NCBI RefSeq assembly: GCF_006334915.2
Contig: NZ_VDMA02000037.1
Span: 1 to 59,719 of the forward strand
DNA from: Microbispora catharanthi
GTDB taxonomy: Bacteria; Actinomycetota; Actinomycetes; Streptosporangiales; Streptosporangiaceae
Direction: 5' to 3'
Length of the DNA stretch: 59,719 bases
In this document: positions 23,764-32,740 of the stretch, piece by piece
Layout of the letters: every line of letters begins with the position of its first letter
Numbering within the stretch: position 1 is the stretch's first letter
Notes under the pieces: generated by a model
Seen by the model: only the letters and a program-made list of their open reading frames with translations
Told to the model about the DNA's origin: nothing
Databases searched by the model: none
Made by a program: the position numbers and the translations under genes

Positions 23764-25992
23764 ATGAGGCGATGGGGAGATCTGTCACAGGACGCCGACG
23801 ACCACCTTTCCGCCGGTTCCGTGCTCGATCACGCGGAGATGGCCGTGGTCGTGACCGACCGCTTCAGCAACGTCCTGTACTGGAACCCCTTCGCCGAGCA
23901 GCTGTTCGGCCGCGTGGGCGCGTCTCCGGGCAGGGAGTCGCTGCACAGCCTCGGGATCTCGGAGAAGGACCATCCGCTCACGGCCGAGCTGGCCAAGCAC
24001 GTGCTGCGCGGCGGTGTGTGGGAGGGCACGTTCGACGTGGCCCGCGGCGACGGCTCCACGATCTACGTACGCGCGCAGGCCGTGCCGCTGCGGCACCCCT
24101 CCGGCTCCGTGAGCGGCATCGTGATCACCGCGCGCGAGGCGATGCGCAGCAACGAGCGTGAGAAGGACCGCTTCGGCCTGCTCGAGCGGATCGGCGAGCG
24201 GCTCGCCGGCTCCCTGTACGTCGAGGAGACGCTCAACCGGGTCGCGGAGATGCTCGTCCCGCAGTTCGCCGACCACTGCTTCATCGAACTGGTCGAGGGC
24301 GACCGCCTGGTGCGCAAGGTCTCCACGCACGTGAACGGCTGGACCCCGCCGCCGGACACCTGGCGGCCGGTGGGCGCGGAGATCAGATACCCCCTCGGGC
24401 ACTACGCCGAGGCCGCCGTGCGCCGTCAGGAGACGATCCTCGTCGAGGACCTCTCCCAGGTCAGCTATCCGGCGCCGAGCGAGGGCGCGGCCCGGCTGTG
24501 CGGCGAGATCGGGATGACCTCGGCCATCGTCGCCCCGCTGTGCGTGCGCGGCGAGACGCTCGGCCTGATGTACCTCGGCCTGTCGAACCTCACGAACCGG
24601 CGCTCGCCCCACTACGACACCTTCGACCGCGACTTCGTCGGCGCCATCGCCACCCGCGTCGCGCTCGCCGTCGACAACGCGCTGCTGTTCGAGGAGGAGC
24701 GGCACACCGCCGAGTCGTTCCAGAAGCACCTGCTCCCGCGTCAGCCGCTGCCCTCGCTCGACGGTCTGGAGATCGCGGTCCGCTACTATCCGGCCGCCCC
24801 GCTCGCCTCGCACGGCCAGGGCATCCAGACCCAGGTGGGCGGCGACTGGTACGACGTGATCCCGCTGTCGGCCGGCCGCGTCGGCATCGTGATCGGAGAC
24901 GTCGAGGGCCGGGGAGCCAAGGCGGCGGCGGTGATGGGCCAGCTCAGGGCCGCGTTGCGGGCCTTCGCCCAGGACGACAAACCGCCCGCCGACATCCTCG
25001 CCCGCCTGGACGAGTGGACCAGGATCGTCGCCGCGCCGGAACACGACGACTTCGGCGCCGACATCACCAACCCGCCGATCGTCACCTGCCAATACATGGT
25101 GTACGACGCGTGGTCGAGGCAGCTGTCGTTCGCCAACGCCGGGCACGCGCCGCCGCTGCTGATCGTGGACGGCGAGGTCAGAGACCTGGACATCACCGAG
25201 GTCGGCCAGCCGCTCGGAGTGCGGGCCAAGGGCATGCACGCCGACCTGGTCTACAAGGAGGAGACGAGGGTGCTGCCGCCCGGCGCGACCCTGCTTCTCT
25301 ACACCGACGGCCTGGTCGATCGCAGACCGCCGCGCGACTCCGCCACGGGCGTCCCCGGCGACGACGAGGCGCTCGACGTCCTGCGGGAGAAGCTCGCCAA
25401 GGCGTCGGGAGAGTCCGTCGAGCGCATCGCCGACCTGGCCACGGTGGCCGTCCCCGGCGAGATCGACGACGACATGGCCATCCTCGTCGTCCGTTCGGCG
25501 GGCACGGAGCTGCAGTCCCAGGAGCGGACGTTCCCGGCCCAGCCGATCATGGTGAGCGAGGCGCGGCGGATGGCGTCGGAGGCGTTCGCGGGATGGCAGG
25601 TGCCCGAGGAACGCGCGGAGCTGGCCTGCCTGCTCGTCTCCGAGGTCGTGACCAACGTGGTCCTGCACGCCGCCAGCGCCAGCGTGCCGCGCCGCGAGCT
25701 GGTGCTCGACGGGCCGCCGCTGCCGTTCGACGAGTCGTGGGACGTGCCGGGCTTCGAAGAGGAGATCGCGGGCGACAAGGAGTTCACCCTGCGGCTGCGC
25801 AGGGGCGGGGAGTCCGTCTGGGTCGAGGTCTTCGACCAGGATCTGCGCCTGCCCCGCATCCGCAGCGCGGGGGAGAACGACGAGGGCGGCCGTGGCCTCT
25901 ATCTCGTCGACCAGCTGGCGCGACGCTGGGGCTCCCGCCCGACCCGTGAGGGCAAGGCGGTCTGGTTCGAGATCCCCATCGGCGGTCGTTAG
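23764..25992 (+). CDS. PAS-GAF-SpoIIE phosphatase with C-terminal HATPase
   Basis: A 742-residue cytoplasmic signalling protein in four parts. PAS at about 20-130 (MAVVVTDRFSNVLYWNPFAEQLFGR), GAF at about 150-310 (ending TRVALAVDNALLFEEERHTAESFQ), a PP2C/SpoIIE phosphatase at about 325-560 with its metal Asp residues in QVGGDWYDVIPL, VIGDVEGRGAKAA and GEIDDDMAIL, and an anti-sigma-type HATPase at 570-742 (VSEVVTNVVLHA as N-box, GGRGLYLVDQLA as G-box). It can thus both phosphorylate and dephosphorylate a STAS antagonist such as the one at 10541 and so control an alternative sigma factor. Signals sensed by PAS and GAF are unknown. Confidence 0.92.
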   Translation: MRRWGDLSQDADDHLSAGSVLDHAEMAVVVTDRFSNVLYWNPFAEQLFGRVGASPGRESLHSLGISEKDHPLTAELAKHVLRGGVWEGTFDVARGDGSTIYVRAQAVPLRHPSGSVSGIVITAREAMRSNEREKDRFGLLERIGERLAGSLYVEETLNRVAEMLVPQFADHCFIELVEGDRLVRKVSTHVNGWTPPPDTWRPVGAEIRYPLGHYAEAAVRRQETILVEDLSQVSYPAPSEGAARLCGEIGMTSAIVAPLCVRGETLGLMYLGLSNLTNRRSPHYDTFDRDFVGAIATRVALAVDNALLFEEERHTAESFQKHLLPRQPLPSLDGLEIAVRYYPAAPLASHGQGIQTQVGGDWYDVIPLSAGRVGIVIGDVEGRGAKAAAVMGQLRAALRAFAQDDKPPADILARLDEWTRIVAAPEHDDFGADITNPPIVTCQYMVYDAWSRQLSFANAGHAPPLLIVDGEVRDLDITEVGQPLGVRAKGMHADLVYKEETRVLPPGATLLLYTDGLVDRRPPRDSATGVPGDDEALDVLREKLAKASGESVERIADLATVAVPGEIDDDMAILVVRSAGTELQSQERTFPAQPIMVSEARRMASEAFAGWQVPEERAELACLLVSEVVTNVVLHAASASVPRRELVLDGPPLPFDESWDVPGFEEEIAGDKEFTLRLRRGGESVWVEVFDQDLRLPRIRSAGENDEGGRGLYLVDQLARRWGSRPTREGKAVWFEIPIGGR

Positions 25993-26028
25993 GTCGTGGC
26001 GTGCCCCCGGTGCGGGGGCACGCCACGG

Positions 26029-26931
26029 TCAGTTCTTCTGCTTCATGCAGGTGTAGCCGCTAGGGCGTTCGGGTTCGAGCGTCACCTGCCGCAGCACGGT
26101 CGCTTCCATGGAGATGCGGAAGGTCTCCTGGTTCGCGCAGTCGTACAACGCGTACGTGCCCTCGCGTTCGCCGAGCAGCAGCACCTCCACACCGCCGCGC
26201 AGCACCTTGCCGCTTTCGCGGTCGTTGAGCACCACCCACTGGTCCTGGAAGCCCACCATCGACAGGAGCATGCTGGCGGGCCTGCCCTTGTCGGCGACGG
26301 CCAGCGCGTCGCTCTCCATCTGCCCCATCAGCGCGAAGCCCAGCCCGATGCCGGTGAACGCGGCCACCACGATCTTCATGCCCGCGCGGCCGGAAGGACG
26401 CCGTCGCAGCAGCCGGAACGGCACGAGGAAGGCCAGGGCGCCGATCACCACCGCGGTGATCACGACACCGGCCAGCGACGCGCCCTCGCCCAGCCCGAGG
26501 TAACCGAGAAAGCCCCAGTAGCTCGCTCCGCACCACAGCGCGCCGGCGGTCGCGGCGGCCCACGGGCGCACGCGTACGGCCTGGGCCAGGCGGAACAGAT
26601 GGCCGAGGGTGGCCTTGTCGAGCAGCCAGACGGCCGCCACGATGACGCCCGCGAGCAGCGCGCCGGCGATGATGAGCAGGATCAGCGTCCCCACCAGGCG
26701 GCCGAACATGGTCGCCTGGTCGATGCCCGCCTGTTCCGGGCTGATGTTGAAGATGCCGTACACCTGCTGGATGCCGAGATAGAGCAGCGCGTAGAGGGCG
26801 ATGCCGATGGGCACCACGACCGATCCGCTGCGTTCCAGCAAGTCGATGACGCCGGCTTTCACGTCCGGCTCCGGCAGGTCGGCGAGGCCGGTGTGTTCCT
26901 CCGGCTTAGTCATGGTCATTTGTCGGTTCAT
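26029..26931 (-). CDS. Multi-pass membrane protein of unknown function
   Basis: About 300 residues from ATG 26931. Residues 1-40 are polar (KPEEHTGLADLPEPDVKAG), followed by four to five hydrophobic segments: VVVPIGIALYALLYLGIQQVYG, LVGTLILLIIAGALLAGVIVAAVWLL, WAAATAGALWCGASYWGFLGYLGLG and VVITAVVIGALAFLVPF. A further one begins KIVVAAFTGIGLGFALMG. The C-terminal 95 residues are soluble with LGEREGTYALYDCANQ and two Cys. I do not recognise a family. The unrelated hydrolase gene starts 140 bases away, divergently. Confidence 0.7.
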   Translation of the reverse strand: MNRQMTMTKPEEHTGLADLPEPDVKAGVIDLLERSGSVVVPIGIALYALLYLGIQQVYGIFNISPEQAGIDQATMFGRLVGTLILLIIAGALLAGVIVAAVWLLDKATLGHLFRLAQAVRVRPWAAATAGALWCGASYWGFLGYLGLGEGASLAGVVITAVVIGALAFLVPFRLLRRRPSGRAGMKIVVAAFTGIGLGFALMGQMESDALAVADKGRPASMLLSMVGFQDQWVVLNDRESGKVLRGGVEVLLLGEREGTYALYDCANQETFRISMEATVLRQVTLEPERPSGYTCMKQKN

Positions 26932-27070
26932 TTCGTCTTCAATCAATGCGACGGAACATGATTGCAGCCCGCGCGGACGAGCACGCACGGGATCCGCCTC
27001 AACGGACGGACTGCGGACGCGACACGCTGCGCGCTTCTTTCCGGCCGTCCCTGGTGCTTGACTCGGACGC

Positions 27071-27862
27071 ATGGAGCTCGCCCACGACCGTCGCGGCAGC
27101 GGCCCGCCGCTGGTCCTCCTCCACGGCATCGGTCATCACCGGCACGGCTGGCTGCCGGTCCTCGATCTGCTCGCGGAGCGGCACGACGTCATCGCGGTTG
27201 ACCTGCCCGGCTTCGGCGAGTCCCCGCCGCTGCCGTACGGCACGCCGTACAACGTGGAGACGCTGGGGCGGGCGGTGCGGGAGTTCTGGACCGGGCTCGG
27301 CCTGAGCCGGCCGCACGTCGCGGGCAATTCGCTGGGCGGTTACATCGCGCTCGACCTGGCGTCCTCCGCCGACGTCCGCACGGCCGTCGCGCTGTCTCCC
27401 GCCGGGTTCTGGTCCCGGCCCGAGCACGCGTACGCGCGGGCCGTGCTGCGCCTGCTGCGGCTGGCGGCGCGGGCGGACGGACTGCCCGCGCTCGCGGCCC
27501 GCACGGACGAGGGGAAGGCGTTGGCCTTGGGCCTGTTCGTGGCCCGTCCGGAGCGGCTGCCGCGTGAGACCGTGCTCGCGGCGGCCACGGCGCTGCGCGA
27601 GTGCGTGGGGTTCGAGGAGACGCTGGACTCGCTGGCGTGGGTCGCGCCGCCCGCGCCGCCCCAGGTGCCGGTCACGATCGCCTGGGGCGACCGCGACCGG
27701 CTGCTGCCGCGCCGCCAGGCCGTACGGGCGGCGCGGTGGGCGGGACAGCGGGCGCTGCTGCTGCGGGGCTGCGGCCACGTGCCGATGAGCGACGACCCGG
27801 AACTGGTCGCGCGGGTGATCGTCGAAGGCAGCATCCTCGAAGGCGGCGAAGACCCTCGCTGA
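27071..27862 (+). CDS. Alpha/beta hydrolase
   Basis: A 263-residue single-domain hydrolase. The oxyanion motif is VLLHGIGHHRHGW, the nucleophile elbow GNSLGGYIALDL (Ser), the acid in IAWGDRDRLLP and the catalytic His in LRGCGHVPMSDDPE. This is the pattern of small esterases, haloperoxidase-like and MhpC-like hydrolases. No signal peptide. The adjacent genes give no clue to the substrate. The small membrane protein starts 66 bases downstream and may be in the same transcript. Confidence 0.9.
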   Translation: MELAHDRRGSGPPLVLLHGIGHHRHGWLPVLDLLAERHDVIAVDLPGFGESPPLPYGTPYNVETLGRAVREFWTGLGLSRPHVAGNSLGGYIALDLASSADVRTAVALSPAGFWSRPEHAYARAVLRLLRLAARADGLPALAARTDEGKALALGLFVARPERLPRETVLAAATALRECVGFEETLDSLAWVAPPAPPQVPVTIAWGDRDRLLPRRQAVRAARWAGQRALLLRGCGHVPMSDDPELVARVIVEGSILEGGEDPR

Positions 27863-27927
27863 GTCTCCCCGCGCTGCTTGTGCCGAGGGACACGCGGGGG
27901 CGGGGAAACCCGCGCATACTGATCAGT

Positions 27928-28089
27928 GTGGACACCGGACTCATCCTTCTGGTCTTCCTGGCGCTCCTGTTCGCGTGGCTGCTGAACAAGGTGCGCCGGT
28001 TCTTCCGGCTGAGCCCGGTGGCCTACGGAGGCGTGATGGTCGTGTTCGTCGTGGCCATGCTGCTGATCTGGGGACAGCAGCACAGCTGA
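27928..28089 (+). CDS. Small two-helix membrane protein
   Basis: A 53-residue protein starting at GTG 27928: LILLVFLALLFAWLLNKV, a basic hinge (RRFFRLSP), then YGGVMVVFVVAMLLIWG. Both hydrophobic stretches are long enough to span the membrane, with the basic loop inside. The ribosome site is poor. I do not know the function. The hydrophobic pattern with a conserved-looking basic hinge argues for a real gene rather than chance. Confidence 0.6.
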   Translation: MDTGLILLVFLALLFAWLLNKVRRFFRLSPVAYGGVMVVFVVAMLLIWGQQHS

Positions 28090-28110
28090 TCCGCTGCTGG
28101 TTCGCGGGGG

Positions 28111-29256
28111 TCAGAAGCCGAAGGACCGGCCGATGATCTCCTTCATGATCTCGGTGGTGCCGCCGTAGATCGTCTGTACGCGGCTGTCCAGCCAGGCCTT
28201 GGCCACCGGATACTCCAGCATGTAGCCGTAGCCGCCGTGGAGCTGGACGCACCGGTCGACGACCTTGTTCTGCAGCTCGGTCGTCCACCACTTGGCCTTC
28301 GCGGCGTCCACCGCCGTGAGCTCCTTGGCGTTGAGCGCTTGCACGCTCTTGTCCACGTAGTGCCGGGCGATCTCCACCTCGGTGGCCAGCTCGGCCAGCA
28401 GGAACCGGGTGTTCTGGAACTTGCCGATGCTGCGGCCGAAGGCCGTACGGTTGCGGCAGTACTCGATCGTCTCCTCCAGCACCGTCTCCGCCGCGGCCAC
28501 GGCCGCCACCGCGATCGACAACCGCTCCTGCGGCAGGTTGTTCATGAGCTGGAAGAAGCCCTGACCCTCCTCGTCGCCCAGGAGATTGGCCACCGGCACC
28601 CGGACGTTCTCGAAGAACAACTCGGCGGTGTCCTGCGCGTGCATGCCGACCTTCTCCAGGTTGCGGCCGCGGGTGAAGCCCTCCATGCCGCGCTCCACGA
28701 CCAGCAGCGAGGTGCCGCGCGCGCCCGCCGAGGGGTCGGTCTTGGTCACGACCACGACGAGGTCGGAGTTGATGCCGTTGGTGATGAAGGTCTTCTGCCC
28801 GTTCACCACGTAGTGGTCGCCCTCGCGGACGGCGGTGGTGCGGATGCCCTGCAGGTCGCTGCCGGCCCCCGGCTCGGTCATCGCGATGGCCGTGATCAGC
28901 TCGCCGGACGCGAAGCCGGGCAGCCAGCGCTGCTTCTGCTCGTCGTTGGTCAGATCGACCATGTACGGCGCCATGATGTCGTTGTGCAGGCCGAATCCCA
29001 GGCCGCTGGCGCCGACGCGGATGATCTCCTCGACGATCACCACGTTGTAGCGGAAGTCGGTGATCCCCGAGCCGCCGTACTCCTCCGGCACCGAGAACCC
29101 GAACATGCCCAGCTCGCCCGCCTTCTTCCACACCTCGCGGGGGACGATGCCGTCCTTCTCCCACTGCGCGTGGTGGGGGACGACCTCGCGGGCCATGAAC
29201 TCACGGACGGTCTCGCGGAAGAGGTCGTGCTCCTCGTCGAAGAGGTCTCGCCGCAT
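28111..29256 (-). CDS. Acyl-CoA dehydrogenase
   Basis: A 381-residue FAD enzyme for alpha,beta-dehydrogenation of acyl-CoA. It has the FAD-binding AMTEPGAGSDLQGIRTTA and FITNGINSDLVVVVTKTDPSAG, the helix segment YCRNRTAFGRSIGKFQNTRFLLAEL, and the end IYGGTTEIMKEIIGRSFGF. The residue before Gly-Thr is Gly rather than Glu (YGGT instead of YEGT), as in long-chain and isovaleryl enzymes whose base lies elsewhere. I start at ATG 29256 because MRRDLFDEEHDLFRE is the normal N-terminus. It is divergent from the surface-protein island. Confidence 0.93.
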   Translation of the reverse strand: MRRDLFDEEHDLFRETVREFMAREVVPHHAQWEKDGIVPREVWKKAGELGMFGFSVPEEYGGSGITDFRYNVVIVEEIIRVGASGLGFGLHNDIMAPYMVDLTNDEQKQRWLPGFASGELITAIAMTEPGAGSDLQGIRTTAVREGDHYVVNGQKTFITNGINSDLVVVVTKTDPSAGARGTSLLVVERGMEGFTRGRNLEKVGMHAQDTAELFFENVRVPVANLLGDEEGQGFFQLMNNLPQERLSIAVAAVAAAETVLEETIEYCRNRTAFGRSIGKFQNTRFLLAELATEVEIARHYVDKSVQALNAKELTAVDAAKAKWWTTELQNKVVDRCVQLHGGYGYMLEYPVAKAWLDSRVQTIYGGTTEIMKEIIGRSFGF

Positions 29257-29381
29257 CGGGTACGCCTTCCGGCTCAGAATCTGTTGGCCGCACCAGAATA
29301 CGATTCTGTTCCTCCCGCGGTCGATCGGCTTCATGTTGTACGGACGGTCACAACTCCGAAACCATCGCGATAACGACCCCT

Positions 29382-29410
29382 TTGACCGCTTCGGATGCCC
29401 CTAAGATCTA
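29382..29410 (+). promoter_or_regulatory. Possible promoter of the first surface-protein gene
   Basis: TTGACC, 17 bases, GATCTA. The string TAAGATCT here recurs upstream of the third surface protein (about 34049), hinting at shared control. Confidence 0.35.
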
Positions 29411-29461
29411 CCTTCGGTTTGCTATAGGCCCGCCAGGGCGGACCTGTGATCGGAGTATGCG

Positions 29462-30922
29462 GTGATTCGGTGGAAAGCTGGTCTTCCTAGGACCGTGGCT
29501 GCCTTGGCCCTCGGCCTGGCTGGTACGGCGGCGATTGTCGTACCGGCGGTAACGGCGCAGGCCAATACCGCCGATCTCGTGGTGGACTACGCCTGTCAGC
29601 AAGGCATCGCCGGCACGGGCTCGGGCACCGTCTATCTCCGGACGAAGCTCACCGTCCCGACGACGCTGAACGTCGGCGATCCGCTCACCGTCGCGTGGAA
29701 GCTCGGCTACAAGGACGCGACGCGCTTCGGAGCGCCCGCGCGACTGCCCAACGGCGGCCGGATCGAGGTGACCGGGAGGGTCAACCTCACCGGCAGCTGG
29801 ATCGGGCAGCTTCAGCCCAAGGGATCCGTGGACCAGCCGGGCGCGATGATCAAGGGCACCCCGCTCAAGCTTCCGGACGGCATCGCCGACTTCGCCTACA
29901 CGGATCGGGAGGGCACCCTCACGGTCAAGCCCGGCAAGCTGTTCGTCGACTTCCGTCCCCCCGCCTCCGAGGTCATGGTCAACGACGACGACTCGGCGAT
30001 CACCTACAGCGGCGGCTGGGAGAACCTCGAGGGGCAGCCGAGCGGGGACAACGACTATCACCTCGACCTGCACCGGACCACGGTGAGCGGCGCCTGGGCG
30101 TCCCTCACCTTCACCGGCACCGGAGTGGAGTACGTCGCGCAGCGCGACCGGCGTGCGGGACCGATCGACATCGACGTCGACGGCCAGCCTGGTACACCGC
30201 CGCGGATCGACCCCTCGACGAACGACGACGGCACCCCGGTGAACGACGCCAACAGGGGCGGGCAGACCCTGTGGAAGTTCCACGGCCTCAAGTACGGCGA
30301 GCACACGATCACAATCAAGAACGTCGAGGACGGCAAGTGGGGCCAGCTCGACGCGTTCCGCGTGGTCACCCGGGAGCTGGCGAACCCGCCGCAGGAATAC
30401 CGCGCCGAGTGCACGCTCATCAGCGCACCGGTCGCCGTGCAGGTGACGATCGGTGGCGGGACGAACAGCAGCCCGTCGGCTTCGGTGCAGCCGAGCGAGT
30501 CGCCGGACAGCTCGCCTTCTCCGGACAGCTCGGCCAGCCCTTCGGGAAGCGTCTCGCCGAGTGCGTCGGCCACGCCTTCGGGGTCGCCGAGCGGCGATCA
30601 GTCTCCCTCGCCCTCGCCGTCGCCGTCCGCGAGCAGGAGCCCGAACCTGTCGGCCACACAAAACTACGCTGTCACAGTGGTGACAGTGCAGGGCAGTCCG
30701 TCGCCTACGGCGACGAAGACGGTGACACTGACCGCGACGCCGAGCGTGGCGCAGGTGGCGATCACGCCGCAGGGCGGTGCGCAGACCGGTGAGGCTCCGG
30801 AGCGCGTGTCGTCCTCGGGCATGCTGCTGATCGGCTCGGGCGGCGCGCTGTTGATGATCGGCATGCTCAGCGGTGTGGCGATGCTCCGACGCAGGGCGGC
30901 GCACTCGGGCGAGCAGGGCTGA
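29462..30922 (+). CDS. Secreted wall-anchored protein A with TPxGGAxTG sorting signal
   Basis: A 486-residue exported protein. Signal peptide: basic start then AALALGLAGTAAIVVPAVTAQA, cleaved near residue 36. Residues 40-330 hold a beta-rich domain that opens VVDYACQQG and closes YRAECTLI, with a second subdomain around 200-310 (YSGGWENLEG, YHLDLHRTTVSGAWASLTFTG), which resembles a small carbohydrate-binding or TIM-like sandwich. A Ser/Pro/Gln stalk of about 70 residues follows. The end is TPQGGAQTGEAPE, a hydrophobic helix LLIGSGGALLMIGMLSG and MLRRRAAH, the layout of a sortase substrate. The sortase gene follows 11 bases downstream. GTG start. Confidence 0.82.
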   Translation: MIRWKAGLPRTVAALALGLAGTAAIVVPAVTAQANTADLVVDYACQQGIAGTGSGTVYLRTKLTVPTTLNVGDPLTVAWKLGYKDATRFGAPARLPNGGRIEVTGRVNLTGSWIGQLQPKGSVDQPGAMIKGTPLKLPDGIADFAYTDREGTLTVKPGKLFVDFRPPASEVMVNDDDSAITYSGGWENLEGQPSGDNDYHLDLHRTTVSGAWASLTFTGTGVEYVAQRDRRAGPIDIDVDGQPGTPPRIDPSTNDDGTPVNDANRGGQTLWKFHGLKYGEHTITIKNVEDGKWGQLDAFRVVTRELANPPQEYRAECTLISAPVAVQVTIGGGTNSSPSASVQPSESPDSSPSPDSSASPSGSVSPSASATPSGSPSGDQSPSPSPSPSASRSPNLSATQNYAVTVVTVQGSPSPTATKTVTLTATPSVAQVAITPQGGAQTGEAPERVSSSGMLLIGSGGALLMIGMLSGVAMLRRRAAHSGEQG

Positions 30923-30933
30923 GGAGGATGACG

Positions 30934-31818
30934 ATGAACGACACTCCTGACGGCGGGGCTCCCGAGCAGGGCAGCACGGGCACCGACGCCAAGAAGACGC
31001 GCAAGCCGCTGCCTCAGCCGGTCCTCGCGGGCCTGCTCGTGGCCGGGTCGTTCGGCGGGATCGCGGCGGTGATGGCCGGGATGCTCGCCGTGCTGAGCCC
31101 CTCGGACTCCCAGGACAGCGGGCCGGTCCCGGGTGCGGTGCACGTCCAGGACGCGGGCAGCGTGGCCTTCCTGCCGCCGACCGTCGGCCCGGGCGGGCCG
31201 GGTGTGCCGCTCACGGCGGCGGACCCGACCGCGCCGCCGCCGGCTCCCGCGATGCAGCCGATCGCCCCGCTGACCCTCACGAGCGTGGCCTCGTCGTCCT
31301 CGAAGCCGCTGTCGTCCTCGTCGTCCAGCGCGAAGACGACGACGACCAAGAAGGTCACCGGCAGGCCGCTCAAGATCAGCATTCCTGCGATCGGCGTGAA
31401 GGCCGTGGTGGGCTCGGTGGGCGTGGACAAGTCCGGCGTCATCCAGACGCCCCCGCTGAGCAAGCCCAGCCTCACCGGCTGGTACCGCTTCGGACCGGCT
31501 CCCGGCGACCAGGGGCCGGCGATCATCCTCGGGCACGTGAACACCCGTAAGGGCGCCGCCGTCTTCAGCCGCCTGCGCGAGCTCAAGCGCGGCAACAAGA
31601 TCGCCGTTCTCCGTGCGGACGGCAAGATGGCGATCTTCACGGTGGACGGGATCGAGCAGGTCAGCAAGTCGACGTTCCCGACCAAGCGGGTCTACAGCAA
31701 CACGATCACGTCGTCGCTGCGGCTGATCACCTGCGGCGGGGTCTACAACGCCAAGCAGCACCACTACACCGACAACATCATCGTCTACGCGACGCTGACC
31801 GAGACCAAGGGCAAGTGA
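30934..31818 (+). CDS. Class F-like sortase 1
   Basis: A 294-residue membrane-anchored transpeptidase that should link the preceding protein to the cell wall. A cytoplasmic head (KKTRKPLPQPV) leads to one helix (AGLLVAGSFGGIAAVMAGMLAVL), a Ser/Pro linker, then the sortase barrel: LKISIPAIGVKAVVGSVGV, catalytic His in IILGHVNTRKGAAVF and catalytic Cys in LRLITCGGVYN. After the Cys, where class A enzymes have the catalytic Arg, I read a Thr-Asp pair (HHYTDN). ATG 30934 sits 6 bases after GAGGAGG; an ATG two codons earlier directly abuts that site. It is coupled to the substrate gene 11 bases upstream. Confidence 0.88.
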   Translation: MNDTPDGGAPEQGSTGTDAKKTRKPLPQPVLAGLLVAGSFGGIAAVMAGMLAVLSPSDSQDSGPVPGAVHVQDAGSVAFLPPTVGPGGPGVPLTAADPTAPPPAPAMQPIAPLTLTSVASSSSKPLSSSSSSAKTTTTKKVTGRPLKISIPAIGVKAVVGSVGVDKSGVIQTPPLSKPSLTGWYRFGPAPGDQGPAIILGHVNTRKGAAVFSRLRELKRGNKIAVLRADGKMAIFTVDGIEQVSKSTFPTKRVYSNTITSSLRLITCGGVYNAKQHHYTDNIIVYATLTETKGK

Positions 31819-31825
31819 TCGCGGG

Positions 31826-31847
31826 GTGATCAGCCCGTGCTGATCAC
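31826..31847. terminator. Hairpin between convergent sortase and membrane-protein genes
   Basis: GTGATCAGC pairs perfectly with GCTGATCAC across a 4-base loop and overlaps the last codon of the minus-strand gene. Confidence 0.6.
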
Positions 31848-32591
31848 TTCTTCGCCCTCTCGCGCCTCGCGCTCGGGCGGATCGTGCGGCCTGCGCCGTA
31901 CGGCCGTCCGAGCCGCGCACTGGACCAGCAGCGTGCCCGCCACCGCCGCCACCGCGACGGCAAGCAGCGCGTACGGCTGACGCCACGGCGAGGAATCACC
32001 GACGGCCGCGGAGGCCTGGGCCGGCTGGGTGGCGCGGTCCGGTTTGGTGGTCCGGGCCGGCTGCGCGGACGCGGCGGGCGTCGCGGCCGGAAGGCGGTTG
32101 GGAATGACGGCCGCCGCCTTCCAGGGGAACCCGGGCGGCTTCACGGGCCCCCAGAAATCCATGACCTCGGTGCCTGCGGGCACCGGAAACTGCGGCGGAG
32201 CGGCCTTCAGCCCGCCCGGCACCGTGAGCGTGCCGATCTCGTAGGGCGCGAACATGCCCTGCAGACCCTGAACCCGCCACCGCCCGGCCGGCACCGTGAT
32301 GGACGTGGCGTAATGGGCGGGTTCCGGCAGCGGCGTCCCGCCGAACGTCAGGGTCGTGCCGTCCTCCCCGGTCAGGCGCAGGCCGATCGGTTCGAGGCCG
32401 TGGGGCCCCTCGTACGGATGGGTGCCGTGCTGGAGGACCCAGAAGCCCACCGTGTAGGAGACATCGGGCCGCACCTTGGCGGGAAGCGGGTCGAGTTCGG
32501 TCACCGCCCAGAAGCCGGCCCGCGCGTGAGCGGGCAGGGCCGGCGCGAGGATCGCGGCCATCGCCGCGAGGGCCACGAGCAGTCGTCTCAT
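31830..32591 (-). CDS. Exported membrane-anchored protein inside the sortase island
   Basis: A 253-residue protein on the opposite strand. Signal peptide RRLLVALAAMAAILAPALPAHA is followed by an extracellular beta-rich domain of about 130 residues (VTELDPLPAKVRPDVSYTVGFWVLQHG, then YATSITVPAGRWRVQGLQGMF), an Ala/Thr/Gln linker, one C-terminal helix (YALLAVAVAAVAGTLLVQCA) and a basic/acidic cytoplasmic tail. There is no sorting motif. The YTVGFWVLQHGTHPY segment recalls YtkA/FixH-like extracellular domains, but I would not assign a function. It separates the two substrate/sortase groups and is transcribed against them. Confidence 0.72.
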   Translation of the reverse strand: MRRLLVALAAMAAILAPALPAHARAGFWAVTELDPLPAKVRPDVSYTVGFWVLQHGTHPYEGPHGLEPIGLRLTGEDGTTLTFGGTPLPEPAHYATSITVPAGRWRVQGLQGMFAPYEIGTLTVPGGLKAAPPQFPVPAGTEVMDFWGPVKPPGFPWKAAAVIPNRLPAATPAASAQPARTTKPDRATQPAQASAAVGDSSPWRQPYALLAVAVAAVAGTLLVQCAARTAVRRRPHDPPEREAREGEEVISTG

Positions 32592-32740
32592 ATCACTACC
32601 TCCACCCTCCCTACCGTGGGAGGGCGATGAAGGTTCCCTGAGAATTTCCTGACATATGGCGCCCGCCGGTTATGCCGGTGGTCAACTCCTGGGAGACTGT
32701 TCGCTACTTCGTACGTGACTGTGGTGGCAGGAGAGACGTC

